Shown: positions 23,875-35,499 of the stretch, piece by piece
Layout of the letters: each line of letters begins with the position of its first letter
How positions within the stretch are numbered: the first letter of the stretch is position 1
Origin: Gnetum montanum
Taxonomy: Eukaryota; Streptophyta; Gnetopsida; Gnetales; Gnetaceae
Direction of reading: 5' to 3'
NCBI GenBank assembly: GCA_015680685.1
Contig: MNCI01005010.1
Coordinates: 338,428 to 402,427, forward strand
DNA: 64,000 bases
Translations under genes and position numbers: made by a program
Notes under the pieces: model-generated
The model's database searches: none
What the model was told of the DNA's origin: nothing
Seen by the model: only the letters and a program-made list of their open reading frames with translations

Positions 23875-24910
23875 TTAACCCCTCTTTGTTGATGTTTTGA
23901 GGATTAACCTGAGAGACATCAACAAAGAGTACAAAACACCACTGTAGGTCCATCACTAGCATTTCCTCTTCATAATTGATTTTATAGCATTGAATCATGT
24001 TAAAGAGTGCTTGTGATGATGAGATAAGGTTATGGAAAGATGATATAGATTAAAGGCTATATTTGTTCATGAGGAAATGGTCAGAATTTTAAGAATGAGT
24101 TCCAACTATTAACATCATGATTATGGTTATAGTGGTTATAGTTTGGGCTAATCAATGAAGTCCTCACACTTTGTGATTTGAAGTGTTGATCACTCGGTAA
24201 TGCTTTTGATGAATCAACATCTCACTTCATGGATTTTTTGGTTGTTAGGCACCTTCCTTTGCTTTTGTTCTTCATCTGCGTTTTGGCTTCATGGTAATTT
24301 GCTTCTTCTTCTTTTTTGTGAGGTAAAACCTTCATTAGCTTTCACTACCAATGCCAATTTTGATTTTTTTTTCCATTGAATGAGATTGTTACATTCAATA
24401 AACTTGAAGGTGGAGTGTGATGAAAGAAATGTCACATGATCATAATGCATGAGTGTTAAACATTGGTCATTATTATCATTAAACATGAGGAAGGTTATAA
24501 TTATGATATGGGATGGTAGCTCAAAGGGGATAATGGAAGTGATGTAAAACAAGAACTCTTGGTATAGTAGGACAAGCTAACCAAATCTTGGTTACATGGT
24601 AACTAGCTACCACAATGAGCTACATCTTTATAGTGACTTCAGGCTTCATCCTGCAAGCACAGCTTCTAGAGGACAAGAAAACAAGACAAAGAAAACATGT
24701 TATTATAATATGATGCATAGGGCCACATGAGATAACTAGCAAACTAGGTTAACATAAGTCATTATAGTTACAGCATAGGAATATTTATGCAATGCACATC
24801 AGATTTACAAAGCTTATAGTTCATTCATTGTGCAAAATAGAGAGATAAAGATAGAGAAAGCATGTGTTGGCTCGCTTGTTATTCAATGTAAGGGTTATTG
24901 ATGTCAACTG
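23875..24910 (+). repeat. Dispersed repeat family A/B, copy B
   Basis: Homologous to 1260-2400. On the minus strand it lies between the integrase C-terminus (about 24950) and the 3' LTR start (23874), so it is the 3' untranslated region of element 2. No protein is recognised. The frame 24552-24289 (minus) overlaps a diverged frame in copy A, but stops and indels differ. Confidence 0.7.
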
Positions 24911-24949
24911 TTAGTTTTTATGTATAAGAAAGATAATATTACATGTAAT

Positions 24950-26060
24950 AAGGCTGTAGATAGGAATTGTTAACTAGATTTTCCAATTTATTTCCATCCA
25001 TGTTTGCTACTTTAAAGGATCCATTAGCATAGGCCTGGATAATTAAGAAAGGCCCCTTCTAATTGGCTAAGATCTTTTCCACATGCTCACAAATAATCTT
25101 GAGGACTAGGTCCTCTTCCTTGGTCTTTCATTTTTTTAGGTAATAGAGATGATGTTGCTTTTTCCTTTCCCTTTCTTGGTATCGTTTGATGTGAGCAAGT
25201 GTTTGTATTTTCTACTCTTGTACTGAATCTAGGTTAATGGTATGCAACTCATCATTTTTCTTATCATTGGTGAAGTCCAATAGAGCCACTCTAAGTAATG
25301 GAACCTACAATTCAAGGGGCAAAACTATTTCAAATCCATAAAGTAGGCTATACTAGGTTACACCTATTGTAGTTCGATAGGTAGTTTGATATGCCAAAAT
25401 TTTGTTAATAAGCTACTCATGCCACTTGCGTTTGCTATTATTAAGCATCTTTTTAAGCAAGTTTATGATGGCCTTTTTGATAGATTTAGCTTATCCATTA
25501 GATTGAGGGTAGTATGGTGATGAGAAGGAATGTTTAATACCTAGGTCTTGACAAAAGGCTTTTGTTTCTTGACTATAAACTATGGTCCATTATCTATGCC
25601 AAAATGGGCTACTATGTTATCAAGTATGAATGTATAGACCTGTTGAGATGTTATTTTCCATATGAGAATAACTTCAACCCACTTTGTAAAGTATGTGGTT
25701 GTAATGATGATAAAGTTATGCCCTATGAAAGACTTAGGCATTATAGGTCTAATAATGTCAAGTCCCCAACATTCAAATGGCCAAGTTATCTAAGTAATGT
25801 ATAATTTAGTTGGTGGAACATGTATCATGTTGCTATGTCATTGATAGGTGTCAAAATTTTTCAACTTCTATAGCCAATTTCTATTCATATAGGGCCAATA
25901 ATAGCCTATTCACCTTATTTTTGTAGCCGTGACTCTAGATCCTATATGTCCCCCACATACACCTTCATGAACTTGCTCAAGGATCATGTAGGCTTCAATT
26001 TTTCCCAAGCACACTAAAATATGCCATCATAAGATTGTCAACATAATGTGTTATCACCTA
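24950..26060 (-). pseudogene. Ty3/gypsy integrase, element 2
   Basis: DNA-joining enzyme of the element. On the minus strand the catalytic core is recognisable near 25710-25560: 'GHNFIITTTYFTKWVEVI', then 'SQQVYTFILDNIVAHFG' and 'DNGPQFIVKK'. The first Asp of the D,D(35)E triad is lost ('ITTTYFTKW' for 'ITATDYFTKW'). 'PSHHTTLN' and 'LPIELQ' follow. The C-terminal 'PNWEGP'-type end is reduced to 'METNWKI'-like sequence near 24960. Frameshifts and TAG stops are frequent. Confidence 0.75.
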
Positions 26061-26279
26061 TGATGATATACTATCTTGATCTCTTATGTACATCATCTTT
26101 TTGAGAAGTAGTAGGCCTTGTAGAGATTCATGATGCATTAAGTGAAAGTTGATGTCATCATACCAGTCCTTTTTAGGAGTTGTATTAATAGATGATATAG
26201 AATCACCTTTAGTGTTTTATGGGATGATAATAGCGCAATTCATGGTTAATGATGGTAACTTGCTAAACACATCAAGCAT

Positions 26280-26690
26280 TACACTTAAGGCTAAAGTCAT
26301 AATCGCATCAGCCAATGTGTTCTTAATTCAGGGTATATTTTGGATACCAAGGTTTGTAAATTATTACATTTGTTTCTTACCTAGGTCATAATAGGGTTGA
26401 AAATGTTTGGCTTTGCAAGTGTAAACCTTTGTTACTTGGTTAACCACAAGTTGTGAATCACCTATTATCATCAAGCATTTGATTATTTGGTCATGAGCTA
26501 CCATCATTCCCCTGATTAACCCTTCATACTCTGCCACATTATTGGTACATGATAATTCAAAATGCTAGGCAAAGGGTTGGATTTCACTAGAAGGTGATGT
26601 TATGATGGGAGTAGCATTGGCTCCATGGGCAGTTGAAGCTCCATCCAAGTGCATAATTATCTCCTATACCTTAGGCATGTCACTAACAAT
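26280..26690 (-). pseudogene. Second (archaeal-type) RNase H-like domain, element 2
   Basis: The minus strand reads 'LDGASTAHGANATPII' near 26650-26600, 'NNVAEYEGLIRGMMVAHD' near 26540-26490 and 'GDSQLVVNQVTKVYTCKAK' near 26460-26400. These match the D, E and D catalytic segments of the additional RNase H described in Tat/Ogre elements ('VDGASNxxGxGxG', 'TNNEAEYEALIxGL', 'SDSQLVVxQV'). The three acidic residues are still present. Position between the classical RNase H and integrase is as expected for that lineage. The plus-strand frames 26149-26391 and 26602-26793 are shadows. Confidence 0.8.
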
Positions 26691-26719
26691 GTTAACATAT
26701 CCATTAGGAAATTTAGGAT

Positions 26720-27770
26720 CAATAGTTGCATGGTCTTCTACAAGGGAAATGGTAAGTTATGCAGTTATAGCTTGGCCTTTTCTTAAGGCTTGAAAGATGT
26801 AATGGAGGACAAACTTAGTTGTTAAGGATTTCCAATAGGCTATATAGCTACTTTCATAGATATTGGTCATTATGACTCTAAGCACATTGTCCTTGTAAAG
26901 GACATTGACTTGGCTCCTAAAGAGGTAGTATCTCCACTTCTTCAATGAGAAGACTAGGACTAGACAATACTTCTTCACTTCGGTGTGACAAGTCTCATAG
27001 GTAATAAATGCATGACTTATATAGTATATGAGTATATCCACTCCATTTTCTTGTTTTTGATAGAGTAGAGAGGTGATGGATGTGTCCAAGATAGAAAGGT
27101 GGATGTAAATAGGTTTATCCTTTTGTATTAGATAGATCATGGATAGTTGTGCCAACTCTTGCTTAATGTTTCAAAGGCTTCTTAGCATTGAGTCATCCAC
27201 TCATAACGAACTCCTTTCTTAATCAAGTGTTTCATGGATTATAATTTATTTGTAAAACTAGTGATAAACCTAAAAATAAATTGTAATCTACCTTGTAGTC
27301 CTCGAAGCTCCTTAAGGTTAGTTGGTGATGCCAAGTTGGATATGGCCTTAACCTTATCAAGATCAACATGTATTTCCACTTTAGATACTACAAAGCTAAT
27401 CAGCTTACCAGTTTTGACAACAAGACACACTTCTTGGAATTAAGCCTAAGCTCATATTTAAGGCATCATTTCAACACAAGCTCAAGGTCATGCACATGAT
27501 CTTTGACCATTTTAGACTTAATGACTATATCATTCACATCGTCATTAAGCAATCCTAGCATGTAATCACTAAATATATATGTCATGGTCCATTGATAAGT
27601 TGTAGCTACATTCTCTAGACAAAAGTACATCATGGTGTAACAAAAGATTCTCTAAGGGGTCATGAAGGTCATATATAGTTGATTCTTTGGGTTAAACCTA
27701 ACTTGGTTGTACCTGGAGAATCCATCAATAAAGGATTATAAGACATGTCTTGTTATAGTATCAATAAGTT
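26720..27770 (-). pseudogene. Ty3/gypsy RT (C-terminal half) and RNase H, element 2
   Basis: The minus strand starts abruptly at about 27770 with 'SFIDGFSRYNQVRFNPKNQ', followed by 'FMTPQRIFCYTMMYF' and a 'YMLGLLNDDVNDIVIKSK' segment, a degraded motif C. The thumb region is the open frame 27430-27239 ('VDLDKVKAISNLASPTNLKE', 'LQGRLQFIFRFI'). RNase H is the open frame 27155-26757 ('DILIYYISHAFITYETCH', 'KKWRYYLFRS'). The first ~100 residues of RT (fingers) are absent: the plus-strand gene cassette begins at 27779. RT thus cannot have worked with the cassette in place unless supplied from elsewhere. Confidence 0.85.
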
Positions 27771-28167
27771 GGATAATAAAGGATTTTTATTGGTTTATTT
27801 GGGAGGCACCTGGTGGGGTCCACTCAGGTTTAAATTGTTAAAATAAATTAATTTTCCCACTAACCCAACATAGGTCCTAGCTTCTAATTGTGAACATGGA
27901 GTTATATGGAAGTTGTGTGGGTGTTTTGTAAATAGGGTTTTGATCATCAATGCATAAGCTTGGGAGTAATCTTCACATTACAATTTTAGTGAAACCAATA
28001 TTTCTAGCCCATCCATAGTAGGTAGTGTAGATAATCAAAGCTTCTCCATTAATTCTAACTTCAATTCCTATCCATCCCTAGATTTTCCTGATCATTCTAC
28101 ATTAAGAAGTAGTGTAGAATTAAGGAGATTAAATGATTTTGAAGATTTTTTGTATTGTTGATCAAAG

Positions 28168-31100
28168 ATGTCTAAGAGAATGGCAATTACAAGAATAAAC
28201 CAATAGTTGGAGGAGGTAGATGCTGCTACCAAATGGTTTTCAAGTCTACCGTGGCCTCTACTAGGAGAAGGATCCTCAACCATGACTTCTAGGTACATAA
28301 TTACTAGTAATCTTTTGTAGTTTTTTTCTTAAAACCTAGGCCTTTTGTCTTATGCAGGCTTATTATTTGAATACAATTTCTTTTTTTTTTTTTGTAAAAT
28401 TCCTACATTGTATTTAGTTTAGGGTTATGTCTTCACTATGTTATTTTGTGCTTAGGTTTTAGTTATGAATTTTTATTTGGCCTTTTTTTGTGTGTTTTTC
28501 TACTATTTTCCATGAAAAAGTAATGCCACTTTCATATTTTTTTTAATGAGAAAACAACATGGAATTTTTGGTTTTTGGGGTCATAGGATTATTGCCTACT
28601 ATTTATTGCTTAAATTGGTTATGAAATCACTAAATTCTATCCTACAATTAATTTTTTATGAAATTTTCCATAGGAAAGTGCATAGTGAAATTTTGGGTTT
28701 TTATTATTTTTACCCCCTCAAAACTGATAGTGTTGACACTAGAAAACATTTGTTCTACAAATTTCCTAGCTTCCTAGGGATGCCTAGGACTGTATGGAAG
28801 GATTTGACATAAGTTTCAAATTTGTTTAAAATTTTTTCATATTTTTTTATGCTCTCACTATAGCTATTTCTCTATAGTTTATTTTTTCATGAAATTTTTA
28901 TAGTAGTTTTATATTGTTGTATGAATTTTTCCTAGGCTTGTTGTGTATGTGTAGTGTTTAAAATTAGAAAAAGAATCTAGTAAAAAATTGTCATTTTTCA
29001 ATAGATATTAATTGCCCTATATAATTGTAGTTCTAACTATTGGAACTACAAACCCCTAGGTTGTATGAGCAATGTTGGTCTATTTTTGGTATTTTTTGTG
29101 ATAATGAAAAAAATCCATAAGGTCATTAATGTTCTATATTTTGATTTCCAATAGTCATTAGAATTTTTCAAACATTTTGAACTAGTCTCTCTAGAGTTTT
29201 TACTATAGCTAATTTCATTGTAAACTACAATTTCTAGTTGAAATTTTATTAAATTCAAGTTGGTATTTGGTGACTATTGTTGTGGGTTATATATTGGTTC
29301 AAGATAATTTTCATGGTTTCAATTTTTTACATAAAATTTTTGCAATTTTTTATGTAAATTTTCACCATGATATTGTCATTTGTATTGATGGGTTACTTAG
29401 TTTCTTTGTTTAATTTTTTGTTAAATTTTGTTTTGGTTTTAAAGTTTGAAAACTTTTAATTTTGTTGTTTAGATTAATGTGAAAATGTTGACATTATGAC
29501 TATAATTTCTGGTTATTTAATGGTTTTTAAATTTTAGCTATGATCATGTGAGGTATTAATGGTCATTGTTGGATTATGTAGGACCTTCCTGCAATCCATC
29601 CTGATGGTGATTGAATTAGTTGGGCTCCTATGTTGCATCCACACACCAGGGCCCAACACCCAACCTATTTACATGGTGTTGGAGCATAGGTCCCTTTGGT
29701 TTAGGATGGGGACCAAGGAATTCCTAGCCTACATGCTATAGAATTTCAATGTGATGGTGTGATCACACTTGACATCCGATACAGTGGTCATAATTATGAA
29801 AACCTTATTGCTCCACTCCACCAACTTGATCATCAAGTTCATAATTAATGATCCTAATACTCATGTTAAGGATGAACAATTCAACAACATATATACTAGG
29901 GGCACACATCAATTTTTCAAAGTCTAGGATATGCCTAAATTCATCTAATATAATGCCAACAACACATTACTAGTTAGTCACTATATTAATACATTGCTCT
30001 AGAACCATCCTAGTACTATCTACCATATTAAAGGGTAATTATAACTTCAAGTTTCTTGTTTACTTATCAATTTCATTAGGCCACTTGGGTTTAATGATTT
30101 TTTTGGGTTGGCATGCTTGCAAGTACAAGGTAGATGATCAAGGATTCATTATGAGTGACCAACACTTGCCCATGGCTCAAAAAACCTTTGAGGTCTTTAC
30201 CAAAAGCCTAATAGTAAGGCTCATAGTGATGGAGCAACTCAAGGATGACTTTGGTAGGTACACCTAACACTATTCTCAAGCCTACCATAGATGCCTAGCC
30301 AATGGAACAGCTCATAGTTGGTGGGGTATCCTTGATTTGGATACCCAAATATGTATACCCATTAAGGTCCCTACATTACCTTCTACTAGCAAGTAAAGTA
30401 ATAATGTATTTATTTGTGTTTATTATATTTTTTATGTAATGTTAACATTTCCTAGTTATATAGTTGTTGGGCTATCTAGGCTTTAATGTTTTTTATTAGT
30501 TTGGCTATAAGTTTTTTTTTAAAATTTTTTATGTTTGTTACATATATATATATATTTATGTGATGTGCCCATGCCAAAGCTAACGAGTTATTTTTGTTGT
30601 GTTGTAGGGGTTGCTCCATCATCTATAATTGTGATGATGACTTTAGGATGTGTTGAGGAGACACTCATCCTTAAGTTCTATGAGGTGGATGCAACACAAA
30701 ATTGGTTGGCTAGTTAAACACCTAGAGACATCCAAGAAAGGATTGCTAGCATAGGTTTTCTTAACTTATTTATGGATCTAATCCCAATCATCCCTACCCC
30801 TAAGATGGTGAACGTCATCAACTTCTTTAACAAAGGAGTGAAGAAATTCATCACCTAGGATTACGGTGTGCCTATCACTTTGGCCATCAATGAATCTAAC
30901 TTCGATGACCTCTTTGGCATCCCTTGGGATAGGATGAAGATTGCCACGAAAATGAGGAAAGAGATGGACCACCAGGAGAAGGTGAAAGAATGGCTAAACA
31001 CTCATTGTAGCTACTCTAGATTGATTCTAAATGACTACCAAGTCATAGAGGCAAATGAGATGTACCCATTATTCTAATCCTAGGCATTTCCAAAGTTTTT

Positions 31101-33259
31101 ATCACAAAAGAAGATCCTAGGCATTGAGTAGGCATGGACCATGAAAAAGGTCCTCATGGAGGGTGCAAAATTCAACTAGGCTTCTCATTTGGTTTTTAGG
31201 CTATAATGGGAGATCCTTAAACTCTAGGAAAACATTAAAATGGTATGCGACATGCACTTTTCATTTTTTGTGGTGTATCTAAGGTGGTTTGTAGAGTTCC
31301 TAGTTGTGTAGAAGGATGGACAATGGCTAAGCTAAGATCCATCTTAACTTTTTAAGCCTTGGATGAAACATGTTTTTCTAATCATGCATTAGGGTTGGAC
31401 CTCAAGTTTCCTATGGAAATGTTATGAAGGCCAAGGAGTTATGTGGAGAAGCTAACAAAGTACCTAGAGAAAAATTAAAGAGGCCTACGGTTAAGGAGAT
31501 AGCACCAACTGTTAACCAACCCTTAAAGAGGAGGCTTGTGGTTAGACATGGCCAAGTGCAGCATGTGGTTGCAAGTATGTTTTATTTGAATTTTCATTTA
31601 ATTTATTTTTCATTTATGTTTCATGTTATATGGTCATGTTTTCATGTTTGTGTTAGGTAAAATATGCTAAGTTGTTCTATGTTTTGTCTTTATTACTCTT
31701 TATAGGTAAACAAGAAGAACTAGTACTAAAAGAAGTAGCAATAGAGGCATAAGAAAAATACCTAGAGGAGAAGGTGCTGCAACATCATGAGGATGTGGGG
31801 CTATCCAATGCCACATTGGATATCTTTGATGCTCTATTTGATGCTTCATAGCTAGGTGAACCTCCCATTATTCTCCTAGATCATCTTCCAGGTACTTATG
31901 AATTTCATTTTACACGTTGCATTTTATAATTTCATGTTTCAACTTGGTTTTAATCATTAAACTATGGTCATTCTTATTGTACCTCTTGAACCTCAACCAG
32001 GTGCTTCCACATCTATATTTCACATGAAACCATGGTTAGAGGTCCTAGACAAAATGAAGTTCATGTAGGGGATGATCAAAGACATGATCAATCAATTACA
32101 ATAGATTACTCTCGATGTTGGTAACAACTTTATCTTATTTTAATTTTACTTATTTTTATTATTTATGTATTTTTTTATATGTATTGTATGGTTATATTAT
32201 CTTAGAGGTTTAAAGTGTTTTTTGGTTATCTTGTTATTTGTTATTTAAATGATTTTATGTGTTCACCTTTGTTTGTATTGCTTATAGTGTAAAAGGTTGG
32301 ATGGGATTTCAACCATGCCATTAAGATCGATGAACTACCTAGCCTACCACCTAAAGTGAAAAATGTTCCATGAAGGTTATATGAAATTATCATTGAGTGT
32401 GCACTCTCATGTGCTAGAACCTCATGGGAATGCCAACATTCCACTAACTTCCTATGGGAATAAGTTGTAGCATTGGAAAAGGAAAATAAGAAATAGTCTA
32501 AGGACATTAAAGATCTCAAGTATCATAAGGATTTTGTGAAAGCCCAAGTGGCTAACAAGGACTCCTTGTGAACCAAAGAAATCAAATGGATGTGGTATTG
32601 GAACATGATCCATGGCAAGGTTGCCCTTGCTAAGGGCCTTGTAAAGCAAAAGCTACAAATGGACTTAGTGGTTCACAAAGCTATGAAATGAAGGGACTAT
32701 TGTGCTTAGTTCCTTGAGTGGGGCCAAGCACAAAAGGACCATAAAAATAAGTACAAGACCAAACAAGAGAGCTACCTCAAGTGACTATAGGAGGAATCAA
32801 TCTAGCATTGCAAGTTTGAGCTATTCATGAAAGGAGTCAAGATCAAAGATGTCTTCAAGCTATTTGAAAGCTCTCTAGTAGTGGATGATTCTCCAACTCC
32901 TATGATCACTACCACTTCCAATCAGGTAACCACTACTACATTTTCATGGAAGCGACCCACATGGACTGATGTTCATGGAAGTGGATTGGATCCACATCAT
33001 TGAAGACCAAATTCTCCATCATTTAGAGGTTGGTCTTAAAAAATTCCCTACAAAAGTTGTTGCCCCAGAGCCTTTCCAAGTTTTTTTATGTTTTAATTAA
33101 TTTCTTATATGTCTTAGTTTAATTCAGTTTATGATTTGGTTATGTTATATGCTAATTAGACCCTTGTTGTTATGATTTCTATAGGTCCCAAGTGATCACA
33201 ATGACCCTAGCGATGATCATGTTGAAGATGCTCTTCCACATCCTTCAATTGAACCTTAG
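28168..33259 (+). pseudogene. Antisense multi-exon gene inside gypsy element 2 (additional ORF), unrecognised product
   Basis: Exons inferred from splice-like borders: 28168-28292 (donor TCTAG|GTACAT), 29582-30392, 30610-31574, 31706-31891 (both sides strong: TTATAG|, CCAG|GTACTT), 32001-32120, 32288-32925 (CAG|GTAACC) and 33185-33259, ending in TAG. Exon 4 reads as an acidic stretch, 'LEEKVLQHHEDVGLSNATLD'. Exon 6 is rich in Lys/Glu/Gln and probably coiled coil. Exon 3 contains 'NESNFDDLFGIPWDRMKI', reminiscent of plant transposon-protein domains ('INEFLGIP'), a weak match. Stops are mostly TAG or TGA. Copy 1 at 5911 lacks exons 2-7. Additional ORFs, often antisense, are known in Tat elements. 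A captured host gene is the alternative. Confidence 0.6.
28293..29581 (+). other. Intron 1 of the antisense gene
   Basis: About 1.29 kb, T-rich on the plus strand, from GTACAT to TTATGTAG. It is conserved in copy 1 (6415 to about 7560), for example around 'gccttatatagttacagtttcaactattg' there and its counterpart at 29013 here. Conservation of the non-coding intron in both copies shows that the whole genomic cassette, not a spliced cDNA, spread with the element. Confidence 0.55.
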
Positions 33260-33714
33260 TTTCATTAGTTTTCATCATGGCTTTGGCTTATTCTTGTTTT
33301 TTATATTGTTATGGTGTTGTGGCTAGTCGTAGACGTTGTTATTGTGAGACTATTATTATTTATTACTTTTTTATGTTATTGCTACATAATATAGCTATGG
33401 TTGTTGGACTTCTATTTATTTTTCATGTCATTTGGACTTTTTTCACACTATATGACTATGACTATTGGTTATGGGTGTTTTGGATATCATTATTATTTTT
33501 TAAAACTTTAACTTTGCTTATATGTTCTAGTATTTTTAGTTTTATGCATCTTATGTGTTTCACGTTTTATTCATGTCATGAAGCTACATTGGGCTACATT
33601 TGTTAAATCATAAAATTGTCAAGAAATCCTCAATAAAGTAAAAATGAAAGTTAATTAGAACAATAGAAATGTAAACTAAGGCATAATGACTATAGACATG
33701 AATAGGTCATAAAG
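33260..33714 (+). other. 3' flank of the antisense gene
   Basis: T-rich sequence after the gene's TAG at 33257, with homology to 7560-7990 in copy 1 (for example 'acataatatagctatggttgttggactt'). It probably includes the 3' untranslated region. The 109-codon frame 33277-33606 has no counterpart in copy 1 and a biased, T-driven composition. I do not call it a gene. Confidence 0.5.
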
Positions 33715-33716
33715 GT

Positions 33717-33815
33717 GTTGCTAGTTTTAGGCCATGGTGGGCCATTGTTTTACTAGTTTTAAACCATGATAGGCCATAATTTTGCCAATTTTAGGCCTTA
33801 GTGGGCTTGTGCATT
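33717..33815 (+). repeat. 32-bp minisatellite, three units
   Basis: Units of the 7994-8275 family at 33721, 33753 and 33785 ('ctagttttaggccatggtgggcc' type), with exact 32-bp spacing. The array lies between the antisense gene's 3' flank and the protease side of element 2, the same place as in element 1, where nine units are present. Copy number has therefore changed since the elements diverged. Confidence 0.9.
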
Positions 33816-34097
33816 GAAAGAAAATTTTTTACAAGTTTTATGTTTTAAAAAATTTTATAGATTTCTCAAGTTTAAAAATTTTTATGGAAATTTTTATATT
33901 TTAGAAAGGGCAAAGCATGAAAAGGTAAATTGTAAATAAGAATAAATCATAGGCTATGCATGAAATAAAGCTAAAACAAGGTAAAATAAAATATTTTGAA
34001 AATGATACATGTAAACAAAGGTTCAACTTAGGCTAAGTAAACAACAAAGAAGGCTACATGGTTATGGGCATATGGGCAAGTGAATAGAAAACATAAG

Positions 34098-34960
34098 TTA
34101 AGCATGCAAGTGTTTCCTAATCTTAGAAAGATTAGAAAAGGTGTAGGGTCTACATTGCATGATATTATATTCCCCATTTTCCTTACTAATCATGTTGAAG
34201 GGGAGCTCTTCCCATGATGCATCCATGGTTCCACTGCTATTGGTTTTGGCCTCTTTCACTTTACCAAGCTTTTGGACTTCGTCACTAATAGTAGGAGTTT
34301 CTTTATGAAATTCCACTTCAAACCCTTGTTCTACATCAACATTGTTGACCATCAAGGGAACCACACTATTGCCATGGATAATTATTCCTAAGGTAAGTGA
34401 ATTTCTTGGTGGATGGATGAGGAAACAACTTGTACTTAAGCTAGCTAAGGCCTTCCTAGGATGAGATTAAATCCTAGTATCTCTTCCACCACCAAGAAAT
34501 TGGTTGTTGTGGGGAATTGTTTTTTTGCTACAAAGTTCGAAGAGATTAAGCCTTTAACTATAACCTAAGATCTATTAAAGAATTTGAGAGTGTAAGTTGA
34601 GGTATGTTGCATGTGTTCCACTAGGCCCAAATGTTCAACAATGGTATAGGATATAACATTAGTGGCCGCCCCATCATCCACACGCACCTTTTGTACCTTG
34701 TATTGTACCATTCTTATTGTTATGAGAAGAGGGATCTTGGTTGTCTCACCATCCTAGGGATTGGTCATGACATTGCTATCACAAAACACTAGTGACGTTG
34801 ACTTCATTTCCTTTCTTGGTGAAGGTGGTACCATCATCACGTGGATGAACTCTCCACTAGCAGGGATGTCCTTGTTGATGAGAATAGAAGTCAAAATTTT
34901 CACTAGGGCCTCACAGTGAGTAGTAGAAGTAATTACTAGGTCATATAGAATTAAATAGGT
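34098..34960 (-). pseudogene. Ty3/gypsy protease and following linker, element 2
   Basis: Homologous to 8600-9210. The minus strand holds the protease-like 'VDDGAATNVIS'-type segment near 34680-34640, a 'NFLVVEEILGFNLI' segment near 34500, then the open frame 34364-34098. That frame is a Glu/Lys-rich linker of the kind found between protease and RT in this branch. After 34098 coding stops, and the 32-bp array and antisense gene follow instead of the RT start. Several frame breaks separate the parts. Confidence 0.65.
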
Positions 34961-35499
34961 GTTCTTTTATTTTAAGGACTATTTGACCTATTCCATTGCA
35001 TTAAGAAAGTCCTTGTCATTGGTTGTTAGCTTATCATTCTTGTTGGTCTTGACATACTCCATGCACCACAAGATGCGTACTTCATGTTTTAATGGTTGTG
35101 GCTTGGCCTCTTTCCCTTTCCTTTGTGGCTTGGGATCCTTCCTTTTTTAACTATTTAAAGTAACTTGAGCATTAGAGCTTATGGGGATGGATGAAATAGG
35201 AGTAGGCTTTGATGGGCACACCTCCTTCTATGCTTTGGCCTACTTGTTTTCTATATTTTTGGTCTTTGGTATGAACTTTTAACATTATTTGGTTGGTGAT
35301 TTCTTATTGTTGGGTTGTGAAGAAGTCATTTCACTAACCACCATGGAAGGACATTGTTCAGTCATAGTTATTGATTTGGTTAAGGTGAAAGGGGACACTC
35401 TAATCACAAAATGTTTCTTGGGACGTGTAGGTGATGGTATCCTTACACAAAAGGGGGCCTTGAACTAGATGAAGTTGAAGGGCCCATTTTGTTATGAAG

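Noticed and set aside
33277-33606. 109-codon plus-strand ORF rich in Phe/Leu/Tyr
   Set aside because: T-rich composition alone produces such frames here; the counterpart in copy 1 (7560-7990) does not conserve it.
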